Origin: Chitinophagaceae bacterium
GTDB lineage: Bacteria; Bacteroidota; Bacteroidia; Chitinophagales; Chitinophagaceae
Assembly (NCBI GenBank): GCA_016720825.1
Contig: JADKJV010000005.1
Coordinates: 124,001 to 188,000 of the forward strand
Length of the DNA stretch: 64,000 nt
Direction of reading: 5' to 3'
Under the pieces are notes generated by a model. It was given only the letters and a program-made list of their open reading frames with translations. It ran no database searches and had not been told where the DNA came from. Each line of letters starts with the position of its first letter. Position 1 is the stretch's first letter. This document shows, piece after piece, positions 48,269-56,779 of the stretch. The position numbers and the translations under genes are program-made.

Positions 48269-48627
48269 TTTAGTGGTATGCCATTAAATAATAGGGGAGA
48301 ATGCCGTCGTGTACAAGGTACTTAGTATTTGAATACGTTTGTGGATAAAACTTCGGGGAGATGTTAATCTTGATTTAAGAGTCTTTACCACAACTTGTCC
48401 CGCCCTGCGGGATAGGCACATAGGACACATAGAAACACATAGGAATACAGCGAAGAGTTCTTATAGTAGGAAAATTTCTAACTTTTTTGACTGGCGTATG
48501 TATTTCTATGTGTCCTATGTGCCGGCGCCTGCCCGCCGTAGCGAAGCGTAGGAGGGTGTTTAAGACTTTATTCCATAACCAATTTTCTTACAGGAATTCT
48601 GCCCGAAATTCATATTTTCAACCCCGA
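48269..48627. other. Divergent intergenic region, 359 bp, mostly repeat A1
   Basis: The region upstream of the DGC-GNAT gene and of the TPR regulator is filled by palindromic repeat A1 at 48378-48569. Outside the repeat I see no clear promoter; TAGTATTTG at 48,326-48,334 is a loose match only. Confidence 0.5.
48378..48569 (+). repeat. Palindromic intergenic repeat, family A, copy 1
   Basis: The element has terminal inverted repeats AGTCTT...AAGACT, a left arm of CACATAGG/CACATAGAAA units ending GGAATACAGCGAAGAGTTCTT, and a short AT-rich centre. The right arm TGTATTTCTATGTGTCC is complementary to the left arm, and a GCCCGCCGTAGCGAAGCG module precedes the right end. Copies 2 and 3 are at 53815-53996 and 56514-56697 (reversed). 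Confidence 0.85.
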
Positions 48628-50310
48628 ATGAAACAAAGCCGGCTCCTACTCTTTTTCTTTCTCCTGCCCACTATTGGTTTCACCCAAAAGCCAGCTATCA
48701 GCGACTGGCTGAACAAGTTGCGCGATAACAGCCCTGAACAGGTTTTCAAACATTACAGCATTTACCAGGAAGTGGAAAAAATGGATTCACTTACCCGGAT
48801 ACAGGCAGCAATTGATATCGAAAAAGCCACTGCCGGAGAAAATAAAAGAGCCCGTTTACTGGGGCGCTCCATCAAAGCGAAGATTTTCTTCTATTATATA
48901 AATGAAGGCGATTCTGTATATGCAGCCCAAATGAAAGAATGCCTGCTGGAAGCGATTCAAACGGAGGACACCTGGCTGCAGGCTGAGTTTGGCAGATGGT
49001 ACAGCGAAATGCTGAACTCCCTCAACAAAAAAGAACTGGCCGTTCAATATGCAGTCAGCGCATTAAAACTGCATGAATACCTGGGCTTCGGGCATTTCCC
49101 TGCTGTCAGTGTTTTTTATTTATGGCTGGGAGAAACACTGATGCAAACCGATTACCTCCCCGATGCCATTCATTATCTGCAAAACGGACTGCAGCTGGCA
49201 AAAAACGATACGCTGGTGAAAGCCCTTCAGGTATATGTTCACCTATAATAACCTGGGGCTTGTATACCGGCGATTGAAAAAGCATGATTCTGCACTGTAT
49301 TATTTTAACCGCGTTAAAGAATATGCGCCGTTAGCACAACGGCCGGATTGGCCGACATTGCATACCAAAACCGTACACCAAGTATGGTAGAACTGGGTAT
49401 GCTCGACAGCGCCACTATCATTTCAAACTGGATTATCCAACAATCCAAAATCAACCACAATACCGATAATGAAATGTATGGTATTGAAATGCTGGGACAA
49501 ATTGAAATTCGCAGAAAAAATTACGAGGCGGCTATTGCCTATTTGCTAAAAAGCAAACAATTAAACGGCGGAAAAAACCAGCGGGCCCTGGGCCGTGTAC
49601 ATGAAGCTCTGGCTACCTGTTACGAAAACCTGGGACAACCGGAAAAAGCTTATCCCTTCCTGAAAGCTGCACGCCACTACAACGACAGTGTAAACAAGGC
49701 ACGTCAGAATTATAACAGCAATTACCTGGCTGTAAAAGGTGAATACGAAAAGGAACAGCTGCGACTGAAACAATTGTCGAAAGAAACACACAATGCTATT
49801 TTTTACCGGAATACCGGCATTGCCGTTTTGCTCCTGTTATCCGGCGTCGGCATTTTCTGGCTCAATCACCGGCGCAAAAAAATGCAACGCCTGCAGGTAA
49901 AAGCTGCCGCCGAACTGTCGAAGTTCAGGGAGGAGATGATCAGCAAGAACAACCAGATTGAATACCTCATGGCCAATCTCCAGGTGCAGGAGAACAAACA
50001 GAAAGACGCCCGTAGTATTGAATTACTGAGCCAGCAGATGATCCTGACGGAAGCCGACTGGCTGAATTTTAAATCCCTGTTTGAGAAAACTTATCCGGCC
50101 TTTTTTAAAACCCTCCGCGAAAAAGCCCCGGGCATTACGGAAGCTGAACAGAGAATGGCAGCCCTCCTGAAAATCCAGCTCAGCACCCGGCAGATTGCCG
50201 CCATGCAGGGCATCAGTCCCGACAGCGTCCACAAAACCCGCCAGCGGCTCCGCCTCCGTTTTGGCACGGAAAGTACTTCCGAACTGGAAGCCATTCTGGC
50301 TGATATTTAA
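48628..50310 (+). CDS. TPR membrane protein with C-terminal LuxR-like HTH, two frameshifts in this sequence
   Basis: This is about 560 residues when the ORFs ending at 49248 and starting near 49348 are joined. The start is ATG 48628 (MKQSRLLLFFFLLPTIGFTQ, a signal peptide); the longer ORF start at 48487 lies inside repeat A1. Several TPR-like helical pairs follow (YNNLGLVYRRLKKHDSALYYF; HEALATCYENLGQPEKAYPFL). A transmembrane helix (TGIAVLLLLSGVGIFWL) is followed by a coiled coil (KAAAELSKFREEMISKNNQIE), and the C-terminal ~65 residues form an HTH (TEAEQRMAALLKIQLSTRQIAAMQGISPDSVHKTRQRLR). Frame changes are needed at about 49,236 and at G2 49350-49351 (DWADIAYQN restored). Family knowledge: such proteins are membrane-tethered regulators in Bacteroidota. 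It is followed by the 50452-53807 cassette and may control it. Confidence 0.83.
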
Positions 50311-50451
50311 GTAAGATCTGAAAAAAATCAGCCTGTTTTTACCGTTCATTTTTATTTGACAATCAATCACTTAAATATTGTCAGGTTTTTGCCATGCCCC
50401 AAATTTGGGTACCGGTGTTGTTCAAACATAGATTAGCAGAAACCAACGAAA

Positions 50452-50610
50452 ATGCCTGTAATTAAAAAGTACAGCGACTACATCATTCTCCTGTTGCTGA
50501 TCATCATCCTGATTCTTATCCTGGTCATCATTACCGATATGCATATTGCCGGCATCAACCGGGAATTCAAATCAACGTCGTTCAATCACCCATTAAATAT
50601 GCTTTTATGA
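50452..50610 (+). CDS. Small single-pass membrane peptide, 52 residues
   Basis: ATG 50452 opens a frame encoding MPVIKKYSDY, then an almost pure Ile/Leu/Val helix of about 18 residues, then a polar tail ending HPLNMLL. Its TGA overlaps the ATG of the DUF4907 gene (ATGA at 50607-50610), the classic arrangement of translational coupling. No family recognised. The start lies 141 bp after the TPR-HTH gene. The hydrophobic helix and coupling make it more likely real than chance, but no homologue can be checked here. Confidence 0.6.
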   Translation: MPVIKKYSDYIILLLLIIILILILVIITDMHIAGINREFKSTSFNHPLNMLL

Positions 50611-50969
50611 AAATGCTCAGCCTATTGCTTTGCATATCTTTTTATGCATTACCTGCCTCTGCCCAGCTGAACAATACCGCATCCGCCACCGGCGGACTGG
50701 TGCAACCGAAAAACAACAGAGCCACAGAACCTGCGATCAGTTACTCTTCTTACATCATCCGGTCAGAAGGCGGAACATTTGGCTATGCTGTACTCGCTAA
50801 CGGTAACGTGCTGATCTGGCAAACCAATATCCCGGGTATGACCGGCAATAAAGGGTTTGCCCAAAAAGAACAGGCCGAACGCTGTGCAGCTTTAGTGATC
50901 CGGAAAATAAAGGCCGGTGAAAACCCGCCAACTGTAACAGAAAAGGAACTGGAAAAAATCATGCATTAA
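50607..50969 (+). CDS. DUF4907 domain-containing exported protein
   Basis: This 120-residue protein has a clear signal peptide (MKMLSLLLCISFYALPASAQ). The mature domain has the DUF4907 signature: GGTFGYAVLANGNVLIWQTNIPG, NKGFAQKEQAERCAALVIRKI and NPPTVTEKELEKI. The family is uncharacterised; its conserved C-terminal helix-turn suggests a small alpha/beta fold. It is translationally coupled to the preceding 52-residue peptide and lies 19 bp before the LytTR gene, so the genes are probably one transcript. In my recollection DUF4907 genes often sit beside Kelch-repeat exported proteins, as here. Confidence 0.85.
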   Translation: MKMLSLLLCISFYALPASAQLNNTASATGGLVQPKNNRATEPAISYSSYIIRSEGGTFGYAVLANGNVLIWQTNIPGMTGNKGFAQKEQAERCAALVIRKIKAGENPPTVTEKELEKIMH

Positions 50970-50988
50970 ACTGAAAGGAAAAACTGTT

Positions 50989-51363
50989 ATGTATTCATCA
51001 AAACCAAATTGTACAACAGCTGTTCCGGAAACCTTGCTGGCCATTCCCACCTGCAAAGGTTGTGTGAAGATCCCGGTACATGAAATCATCCGCATTGAAG
51101 CATCGGGTAATTATTGCATTGTTTTTTTCGGGGAACATAAAAAACTGGTGGTGGCAAAACTGCTCAGCTGGTTTGAAGATAAATTACCCGCACAATCAGG
51201 AAATGAAATGGCCTTCCTGCGCACCCACCGCACGCATTTAGTGAACCAGAAGTATATCAGGCAACAGTTGCCCGGAAAACTGCTGCTCTTCAACGGCGAA
51301 ACAGTAGGGCTTTCCAAACGCAGGAAAAAGCAGTTCATGCAAAGCTGGACTAACGCCGCATAA
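50989..51363 (+). CDS. LytTR-type DNA-binding protein without receiver domain
   Basis: This 124-residue protein consists almost only of a LytTR domain: IPVHEIIRIEASGNYCIVFF (strands 1-2), KKLVVAKLLSWFEDKLP, FLRTHRTHLVNQKYI (the conserved R-x-H-R-x-x-x-V-N segment) and GETVGLSKRRKKQFM (DNA-contacting strand). There is no N-terminal receiver or membrane part, so any signal must come from elsewhere, for example the membrane TPR-HTH protein just upstream (inference). It sits between DUF4907 and the Kelch protein and may autoregulate this group. Confidence 0.87.
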   Translation: MYSSKPNCTTAVPETLLAIPTCKGCVKIPVHEIIRIEASGNYCIVFFGEHKKLVVAKLLSWFEDKLPAQSGNEMAFLRTHRTHLVNQKYIRQQLPGKLLLFNGETVGLSKRRKKQFMQSWTNAA

Positions 51364-51401
51364 TATAAAAATCATTCCCCAATCATCTCATAACTCCCAA
51401 C

Positions 51402-53807
51402 ATGAAAAAGTTAATCATCATTTTCCTTTTATTTATTTGCACGAGTCAATCAAAATCACAGTCAGTGGGTATCGGAACAACCACGCCTGATGCCACTGCG
51501 CAACTGGATATCAGCAGTACATCTAAAGGGCTGTTAATCCCGCGCATGAGTACCGGACAGCGAAATGCCATCGTATCGCCTGCGCAGGGGCTGATGATTT
51601 TAAATCTGGATGATAAATGTATCGATATCTGGAACGGCAGCACCTGGATCAAAAACTGCGGCTTGCAGTTATCTGTTGACACCACGTGGACCAAGCGGGC
51701 CAATTTCGGCGGATCCCCCCGGATAGGAGGTGTGGGATTCAGTATCGGCACCAAAGGATATATCGGAACCGGGGTGAATAATAATGTAACCCTGAGTGAT
51801 ATGTGGGAATACGATCCCGCATTGAATACCTGGAGCCAGAAAGCCAATTTTGGAGGAGGTGGCAGGTGTTATGCAACAGCTTTCGGTCTCGGCTCAAAAG
51901 GATATATTACCTGTGGCAATTCAAATTTTCCTTCTGAAGCTGGTGTAAAAAATGATTGCTGGGAGTTTGATCCAATCTTAAATACATGGACTGCAAAAAC
52001 CAGTTTTCCGGGTACTCCTCGCTGGGGTGCATTTGGATTTGCTATATCTGATAAGGGATATGTCGGATGTGGTAAAAGATTTGTCAGTATTGGACACCCG
52101 GATAATTATCCAACCGATTTCTGGGAATTTGACCCGGTGCTGAACAACTGGACCGCAAAAGCATCCCCCAATACATCACTTTCTTTTTCTGTCAGTTTTG
52201 CTATTGGTTCCGGTGGTTATGCAGGCGGCGGTATTTCTGCAGCCGGGGCGACCACTAATTATTTTATATATTATGATCTCGCATTAAATACCTGGACTCC
52301 CAAAGCAAATTTGCCGTTCGCCGCGTACCAGACAACAAGTTTTAGCATCAACAATACAGGATATGCAGGCTTAGGGCAGTTTGCTAACCTTACATATCCT
52401 GATAATTTCTGGAGTTATTCTCCGCAAGCCAACCAATGGAGCCCGATTAGTCCTTTTCCCGGTCAAGGCAGGGCCGGTGCTTCGGCTTTTACCATCGGCT
52501 CAAAAGCATATATTGGAACCGGCGGAGATGTAAATTCTTTGTCATCCCTCAGTGATTTTTACGAATTCGACCCGCTTGCAAGTACAACCATTACCAATAA
52601 TTTTCCCGGGGCAACGAATCTGATCTATGATAACGGCACATGGACAAAAAAGGCCGACTCTGTTTATCTTTCCAATATCAATGGAAATGTTGGTCTGGGC
52701 ACGCAAAGCCCTTCCGCAAAACTGGATGTGGCAGGAAACATTAAATCAACCGGCTTCCAGCTTACTACTGGTGCCAACAACGGTTATTTATTCAGATCAG
52801 ATGCCAGCGGTAATGGCAGCTGGGTCAATCCTGCCTCACTGAGCTTTACCCCATCGGGAGCTGCGGGTGGTGACCTCACCGGATCTTATCCCAACCCTGT
52901 ACTTACCAATACAGGTATTCCGGCAGGTACTTATAATGTAGTTACTGTAGACTCAAAAGGCCGGGTAGTAAATGGCAGTCAACTGAATTCCATCATCATC
53001 ACCGCGCTGGAAACAGATCCGCAAGTGGGCGTAAATGCGTTGAACACATTATCCAAATGGGATGGTTCAGCATTGGTGTCAACCGGAGTAACAGAAACCA
53101 GTGGCAATATCGGAATCGGCATCAGTGCTGCCAGAAAACTGGATGTATCAGGTACAGGTGGATTAAGAGTAAGCACAACCAATAATGGCTCCGGTACGCT
53201 TGACTGGATCGCAGGTAATTTTGGTGCCACTACCGGCGACCGTGTGGTGATGGGTCTGCTCAATGGTTCCGCCACAATTGGCGCTCACAATAATGCAATA
53301 TCTGCCTGGAGCGACCTGGTGATCAATCCCTCACCCGGTGCAAATGTTGGCATTGGCGTGAACCCGGTCAATAAACTGGATGTGACAGGAGGTATTGCCA
53401 TTGGTGCAGGATATGCAGGCGTGAACTTCGCCCCTTTGAACGGAGCAATCATTCAGGGAAACGTTGGAATAGGAACAAATGGTCCGCAGGCAGCACTGGA
53501 TGTTTCCGGCTCAGTAATACTGGGAACAAACGGAACCATCTTTAACTCACTGGTAAAAAGAACCGTTACGCTGGCTGCAGGAAATTTCGCAGCAAACACC
53601 AACACCGTCTTTTCTTATCCTTTCGTTGGAGCCACACTGGTCGGTTCGGTTATGGTATCGCCGTCCAATCCATTGCCACAGGGATTGGTTATTGCGTTTG
53701 CTTTTGTAAATAACGCCGATACCGTTGATGTAGTGATCAGGAATGTTACAGGGGCACCGGTTCCGTTGGTTTCTGCATTAAGCTTATATATTACTGTGGT
53801 CAATTAA
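51402..53807 (+). CDS. Exported Kelch-repeat protein with tail-fibre-like (GIGTTTP) modules
   Basis: This 801-residue protein has a signal peptide (MKKLIIIFLLFICTSQSKSQ). Residues ~20-85 are a head module SVGIGTTTPDATAQLDISSTSKGLLIPRM with DIWNGSTWI. Five to six Kelch blades follow to ~390, each with a W-x-Y/F-D-P-x-L-N-x-W pattern (MWEYDPALNTWSQKANF) and a GS/TKGYIG strand, so probably one beta-propeller. The C-terminal half repeats NVGLGTQSPSAKLDVAG-type segments, as in phage-tail-spike-like autoassembling surface proteins. No T9SS sorting domain is seen at the C-terminus (LYITVVN). It follows LytTR by 38 bp. Surface binding is inferred only. Confidence 0.83.
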   Translation: MKKLIIIFLLFICTSQSKSQSVGIGTTTPDATAQLDISSTSKGLLIPRMSTGQRNAIVSPAQGLMILNLDDKCIDIWNGSTWIKNCGLQLSVDTTWTKRANFGGSPRIGGVGFSIGTKGYIGTGVNNNVTLSDMWEYDPALNTWSQKANFGGGGRCYATAFGLGSKGYITCGNSNFPSEAGVKNDCWEFDPILNTWTAKTSFPGTPRWGAFGFAISDKGYVGCGKRFVSIGHPDNYPTDFWEFDPVLNNWTAKASPNTSLSFSVSFAIGSGGYAGGGISAAGATTNYFIYYDLALNTWTPKANLPFAAYQTTSFSINNTGYAGLGQFANLTYPDNFWSYSPQANQWSPISPFPGQGRAGASAFTIGSKAYIGTGGDVNSLSSLSDFYEFDPLASTTITNNFPGATNLIYDNGTWTKKADSVYLSNINGNVGLGTQSPSAKLDVAGNIKSTGFQLTTGANNGYLFRSDASGNGSWVNPASLSFTPSGAAGGDLTGSYPNPVLTNTGIPAGTYNVVTVDSKGRVVNGSQLNSIIITALETDPQVGVNALNTLSKWDGSALVSTGVTETSGNIGIGISAARKLDVSGTGGLRVSTTNNGSGTLDWIAGNFGATTGDRVVMGLLNGSATIGAHNNAISAWSDLVINPSPGANVGIGVNPVNKLDVTGGIAIGAGYAGVNFAPLNGAIIQGNVGIGTNGPQAALDVSGSVILGTNGTIFNSLVKRTVTLAAGNFAANTNTVFSYPFVGATLVGSVMVSPSNPLPQGLVIAFAFVNNADTVDVVIRNVTGAPVPLVSALSLYITVVN

Positions 53808-53814
53808 AATACTG

Positions 53815-53996
53815 AGAGTCTTCACCACATAGAAACATAGGCACATAGAAACACATAGGAATACAGCGAAGAGTTCTTAATGAAGGAAAATTTCTAACTT
53901 TTGCGACTGGCGTATTGTATTTCTATGTGTACCTATGTGTCCTATGTGCCGTCGCCTGCCCGCCGAAGCAAAACGAAGGTGGGTGGTGAAGACTTT
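53815..53996 (+). repeat. Palindromic intergenic repeat, family A, copy 2
   Basis: This copy fills the convergent gap between the Kelch gene and the DUF2330-like gene. It has AGTCTT...AAGACT ends, CACATAGG-type arms and a GCCCGCCGAAGCAAAACG module near the right end. It may act as a bidirectional terminator here (inference). Confidence 0.85.
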
Positions 53997-54003
53997 AAAA
54001 CCC

Positions 54004-56079
54004 TCACTCTACCATCATCTCCCACATCACCACATCCCGTATCACCCAACTACCGCTCGCCTTGCCCATATACACAAAATACCCCGTATGCGGTGCACCA
54101 TCATTTGATACATAAAACAATGCTTTGTCTTTTGTCTTATTAAAACCCGGCTGGGAGAAAAACAGCATGCCGCTGATCTGGTGTATTGAAACAGGAGATC
54201 CTGAAAGTTCCATTTTCCTTTTCTTTTCTGAAATAATCTCCAGATCAGTCAGGAGTATTTTATCTTTTATCAGATACCCCTTTGCGTTTTTCAGTTTATA
54301 ATCAGCAAACAACTCCCGCAAATCAGCGGAAAATATTTTCTGGAGTTTCAGCAAATCTGCCTGACTGGTTTTTCTGGCCAGCTGTGTGAGGCCGTAAATA
54401 CGCCGGCTGTCCATCACCTGGTTAAAATATTCAGGCCATTCAAATTTTTTCTCCTGCCGGAAACGGAGGAAACCTTCATACACGGCATACGCATCCGCAT
54501 TCACTTCACGCAGGCTTTTTACAGCAGGATCCGGTATGGCGGAAATGCGGAATGTTTTAACGATGTCATTAAAAACGGACATATATTTTTTGGCGATACC
54601 GGCAGGGCTGTCATATTCAATTACAAACAATCCGGCTGGCGCATCGATGATCACATATCTTTTCAACGCAGGAATAACCGGCCCGGTGGTTCCGGCCAGC
54701 GGCGCGCGACGGGTTTTGACATCCAGCACGCGGGCAGTCATACCCGATACTTTCATATCCGGCTCCACATGATAATCTTCTCCTGGTATTTTGAAAGCAG
54801 GATTGCAGGTCTGGAAAATAAACCCGGCCGCGGTTGCATGCGGATCGCGGTAATAACCTGCCGTGACAGTCAGGTAATTCATGTCTTCTGTCCCCGGCAA
54901 ATGTGCCATAATTTCAAACTGGCCATGATCTTTCATTAAATCATACACCGATCTTGTCCATCCCATCGGCAATTGCATGGAAAAATATTTCCCGGGTGTG
55001 GTATAAGGCTCAAATGTATAATACGGCTTCTCATACAACTGGAAATAATCGTTCACCAGTTCATCGAGTTCACCCCAGTTCCAGATTGCAATTGGGGCCG
55101 ACTTCGCCGGATCTGCCAGTATATCATTATTAAATGCATAATCGCCATGGTATTGGAATAATTGCAGGAATAGCCGCTGGTTACGGAAAAATGAATCAGC
55201 TTCCGGCAACACCGGTAACAACGAGCGTGTTTCAATACCGGAGGATGTACTTGCTTGCAATCCCGGTATACCCAGACAGGAAGGAATCGGTTCAAATGGA
55301 TCACCCAGCGTGCCACTGGTAACAACAAAAAGATCTATATCCCCTGTACCACCAACCGTGTTTGATGTTTTCAGCGGATAATACAGTAATGGTGATTTAA
55401 AACGGTAAGCAACCGGTTCAATAAATTTTACCTGCTCGCTGAGTGTTACAAAATCAAACACAAACCAGGCCATACCGCGGGCGAGGTAATCATGTACAAT
55501 ACTTTCAATGGCCGGATATTCATTTTTAATGGGCAAGTTCTTTGCTTTGAAAAAATCATTTACCCAGTTCCTGAAACCGGATACATCATTCACCCGGATA
55601 ACGGCAATATCATGTGCACCCATTTTCTGGTTGAATCTTAATTCAACCGCCGGTGCTGTCTGCGGGCTGCCTTTTGAATATGAAATGAATTCCAAACCAT
55701 GTGTTATCAGCAGTCCGTTCATTATATCAAACGACTGGTCGGGCGCCAGGCTGACAGAAGGTTCTGCAGGAAACGGGATAAACCGGATCACACCCGTTGT
55801 TTTACTGGCTTTAAGATCTGTACCGAGTATCAGTATTTCATCTGTGCGGTTATGGAAGATGATGGCCTTCTGTCCGTCTTCACTGACCCGCGCATCGGTG
55901 GCATGAATCATGCCCATATCATCCGGGCGGGCGCCGGTAAATGAAAACAAGGGAAGGCAGAAAAATATAAAGGGATATAATCTTTGCACCCATTCACGGG
56001 CAAAATCCCGGCGGACATTCCGCAGGAAAACAGGAGACACCGTTTTCATGTTGTAAACTTTATCAATGAAAGAAAACAA
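54004..56079 (-). CDS. DUF2330-like exported protein
   Basis: This is a 691-residue protein. A basic N-region is followed by a hydrophobic segment (LYPFIFFCLPLFSFTGA) as signal peptide or anchor. Met1 (56079) and Met11 (56049) are both possible starts; Met11 gives the more usual length. The central part has ARVSEDGQKAIIFHNRTDEILIL, FIPFPAEPSVSLAP, MAWFVFDFVTL and a SPLLYYPLKTSNTVGGTGDIDLFVV segment similar to the DUF2330 hallmark (pYPLk...g...i.LFv). The C-terminal ~200 residues (a FRQEKKFEWPEYFNQVM region and a mixed alpha/beta end) are not recognised. Enzymatic role unknown. It is convergent with the Kelch gene and 15 bp downstream of the small exported protein gene, hence possibly one operon with it. 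Confidence 0.75.
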   Translation of the reverse strand: MFSFIDKVYNMKTVSPVFLRNVRRDFAREWVQRLYPFIFFCLPLFSFTGARPDDMGMIHATDARVSEDGQKAIIFHNRTDEILILGTDLKASKTTGVIRFIPFPAEPSVSLAPDQSFDIMNGLLITHGLEFISYSKGSPQTAPAVELRFNQKMGAHDIAVIRVNDVSGFRNWVNDFFKAKNLPIKNEYPAIESIVHDYLARGMAWFVFDFVTLSEQVKFIEPVAYRFKSPLLYYPLKTSNTVGGTGDIDLFVVTSGTLGDPFEPIPSCLGIPGLQASTSSGIETRSLLPVLPEADSFFRNQRLFLQLFQYHGDYAFNNDILADPAKSAPIAIWNWGELDELVNDYFQLYEKPYYTFEPYTTPGKYFSMQLPMGWTRSVYDLMKDHGQFEIMAHLPGTEDMNYLTVTAGYYRDPHATAAGFIFQTCNPAFKIPGEDYHVEPDMKVSGMTARVLDVKTRRAPLAGTTGPVIPALKRYVIIDAPAGLFVIEYDSPAGIAKKYMSVFNDIVKTFRISAIPDPAVKSLREVNADAYAVYEGFLRFRQEKKFEWPEYFNQVMDSRRIYGLTQLARKTSQADLLKLQKIFSADLRELFADYKLKNAKGYLIKDKILLTDLEIISEKKRKMELSGSPVSIHQISGMLFFSQPGFNKTKDKALFYVSNDGAPHTGYFVYMGKASGSWVIRDVVMWEMMVE

Positions 56080-56094
56080 ATGGGCAACAGCTCT

Positions 56095-56442
56095 TTAATG
56101 AACCATAGCGCCGAAAACATTTGCAGTAAACGGATTGAGCACTTTATACTGTTTGTGGGAATCAATGCCTGTTTCTTTGAAAGTGTAGGTGAAACTAACT
56201 GCTTCCGTCAGGCGTTTGCACTGATCCGGTTTGCTGCGCATAACAGTAATCGTGTTTGTTTTAATAACAAAAGAGAAATCGGTTTTTTGAGTACATCCAT
56301 TGCTGGCAACGGTAATGGTTACTTCCGACTTTTCATCATTCATTGAAAAACCAATAAGCGTTTCAGTGGTTTTCTTTACTGTACCGGGTAAGGTGAATGA
56401 AAAGAATAAAATAGCGAAGATGGTACTGATGAAGATTTTCAT
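56095..56442 (-). CDS. Small exported protein of unknown function
   Basis: This 115-residue protein has a signal peptide (MKIFISTIFAILFFSFTLPG). The mature part is predicted beta-rich, with two cysteines (NGCTQ, DQCKR) that could pair and a central TDFSFVIKTNTITVMRS hairpin. No family recognised. It lies 15 bp upstream of the DUF2330-like gene, so co-transcription is likely. Confidence 0.75.
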   Translation of the reverse strand: MKIFISTIFAILFFSFTLPGTVKKTTETLIGFSMNDEKSEVTITVASNGCTQKTDFSFVIKTNTITVMRSKPDQCKRLTEAVSFTYTFKETGIDSHKQYKVLNPFTANVFGAMVH

Positions 56443-56779
56443 AATCAGTATTTATAGTGTAAGTATATCGTTTACTTTCCGTAAAAATCAGGACTTGCGT
56501 CAGGTGAGTGATAAGAGTCTTAAACACCCTCCTACGCTTCGCTACGGCGGGCAGGCGCCGGCACATAGGACACATAGGAACACATAGAAATACAAATACA
56601 AAGAACCCTATTATAGGAAATGTTCTAAATCAAGTTCTCTTCGTTGTATTCCTATGTGTTCCTATGTGCCTTATGTGCCTATGTGTTTAAGACTCTGAAC
56701 CTGTTAAAACATTCCTAATTTAAGCAATACATAACCCCTTTTAAACGTTTCCATTCATACTTTCAGGCATTCCCTGCTT
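56443..56779. other. Divergent intergenic region, 337 bp, with repeat A3
   Basis: This should hold promoters for the small exported protein (minus) and the DUF5686 protein (plus). More than half is repeat A3 (56514-56697). No TAnnTTTG element was found on either strand. Confidence 0.5.
56514..56697 (-). repeat. Palindromic intergenic repeat, family A, copy 3 (inverted)
   Basis: This is the same element as copies 1 and 2 in reverse orientation: CCTACGCTTCGCTACGGCGG module on the left, CACATAGG/CCTATGTG arms, and termini AGTCTT (56516) and AAGACT (56689-56694). The left arm of the element carries four CACATA(A)GG units against three or four in the others, so arm units vary in number. Confidence 0.85.

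Noticed and set aside
48487..48627. Earlier start for the TPR-HTH protein
   Set aside because: The extension is translated repeat A1 sequence; ATG 48628 begins directly with a signal peptide.
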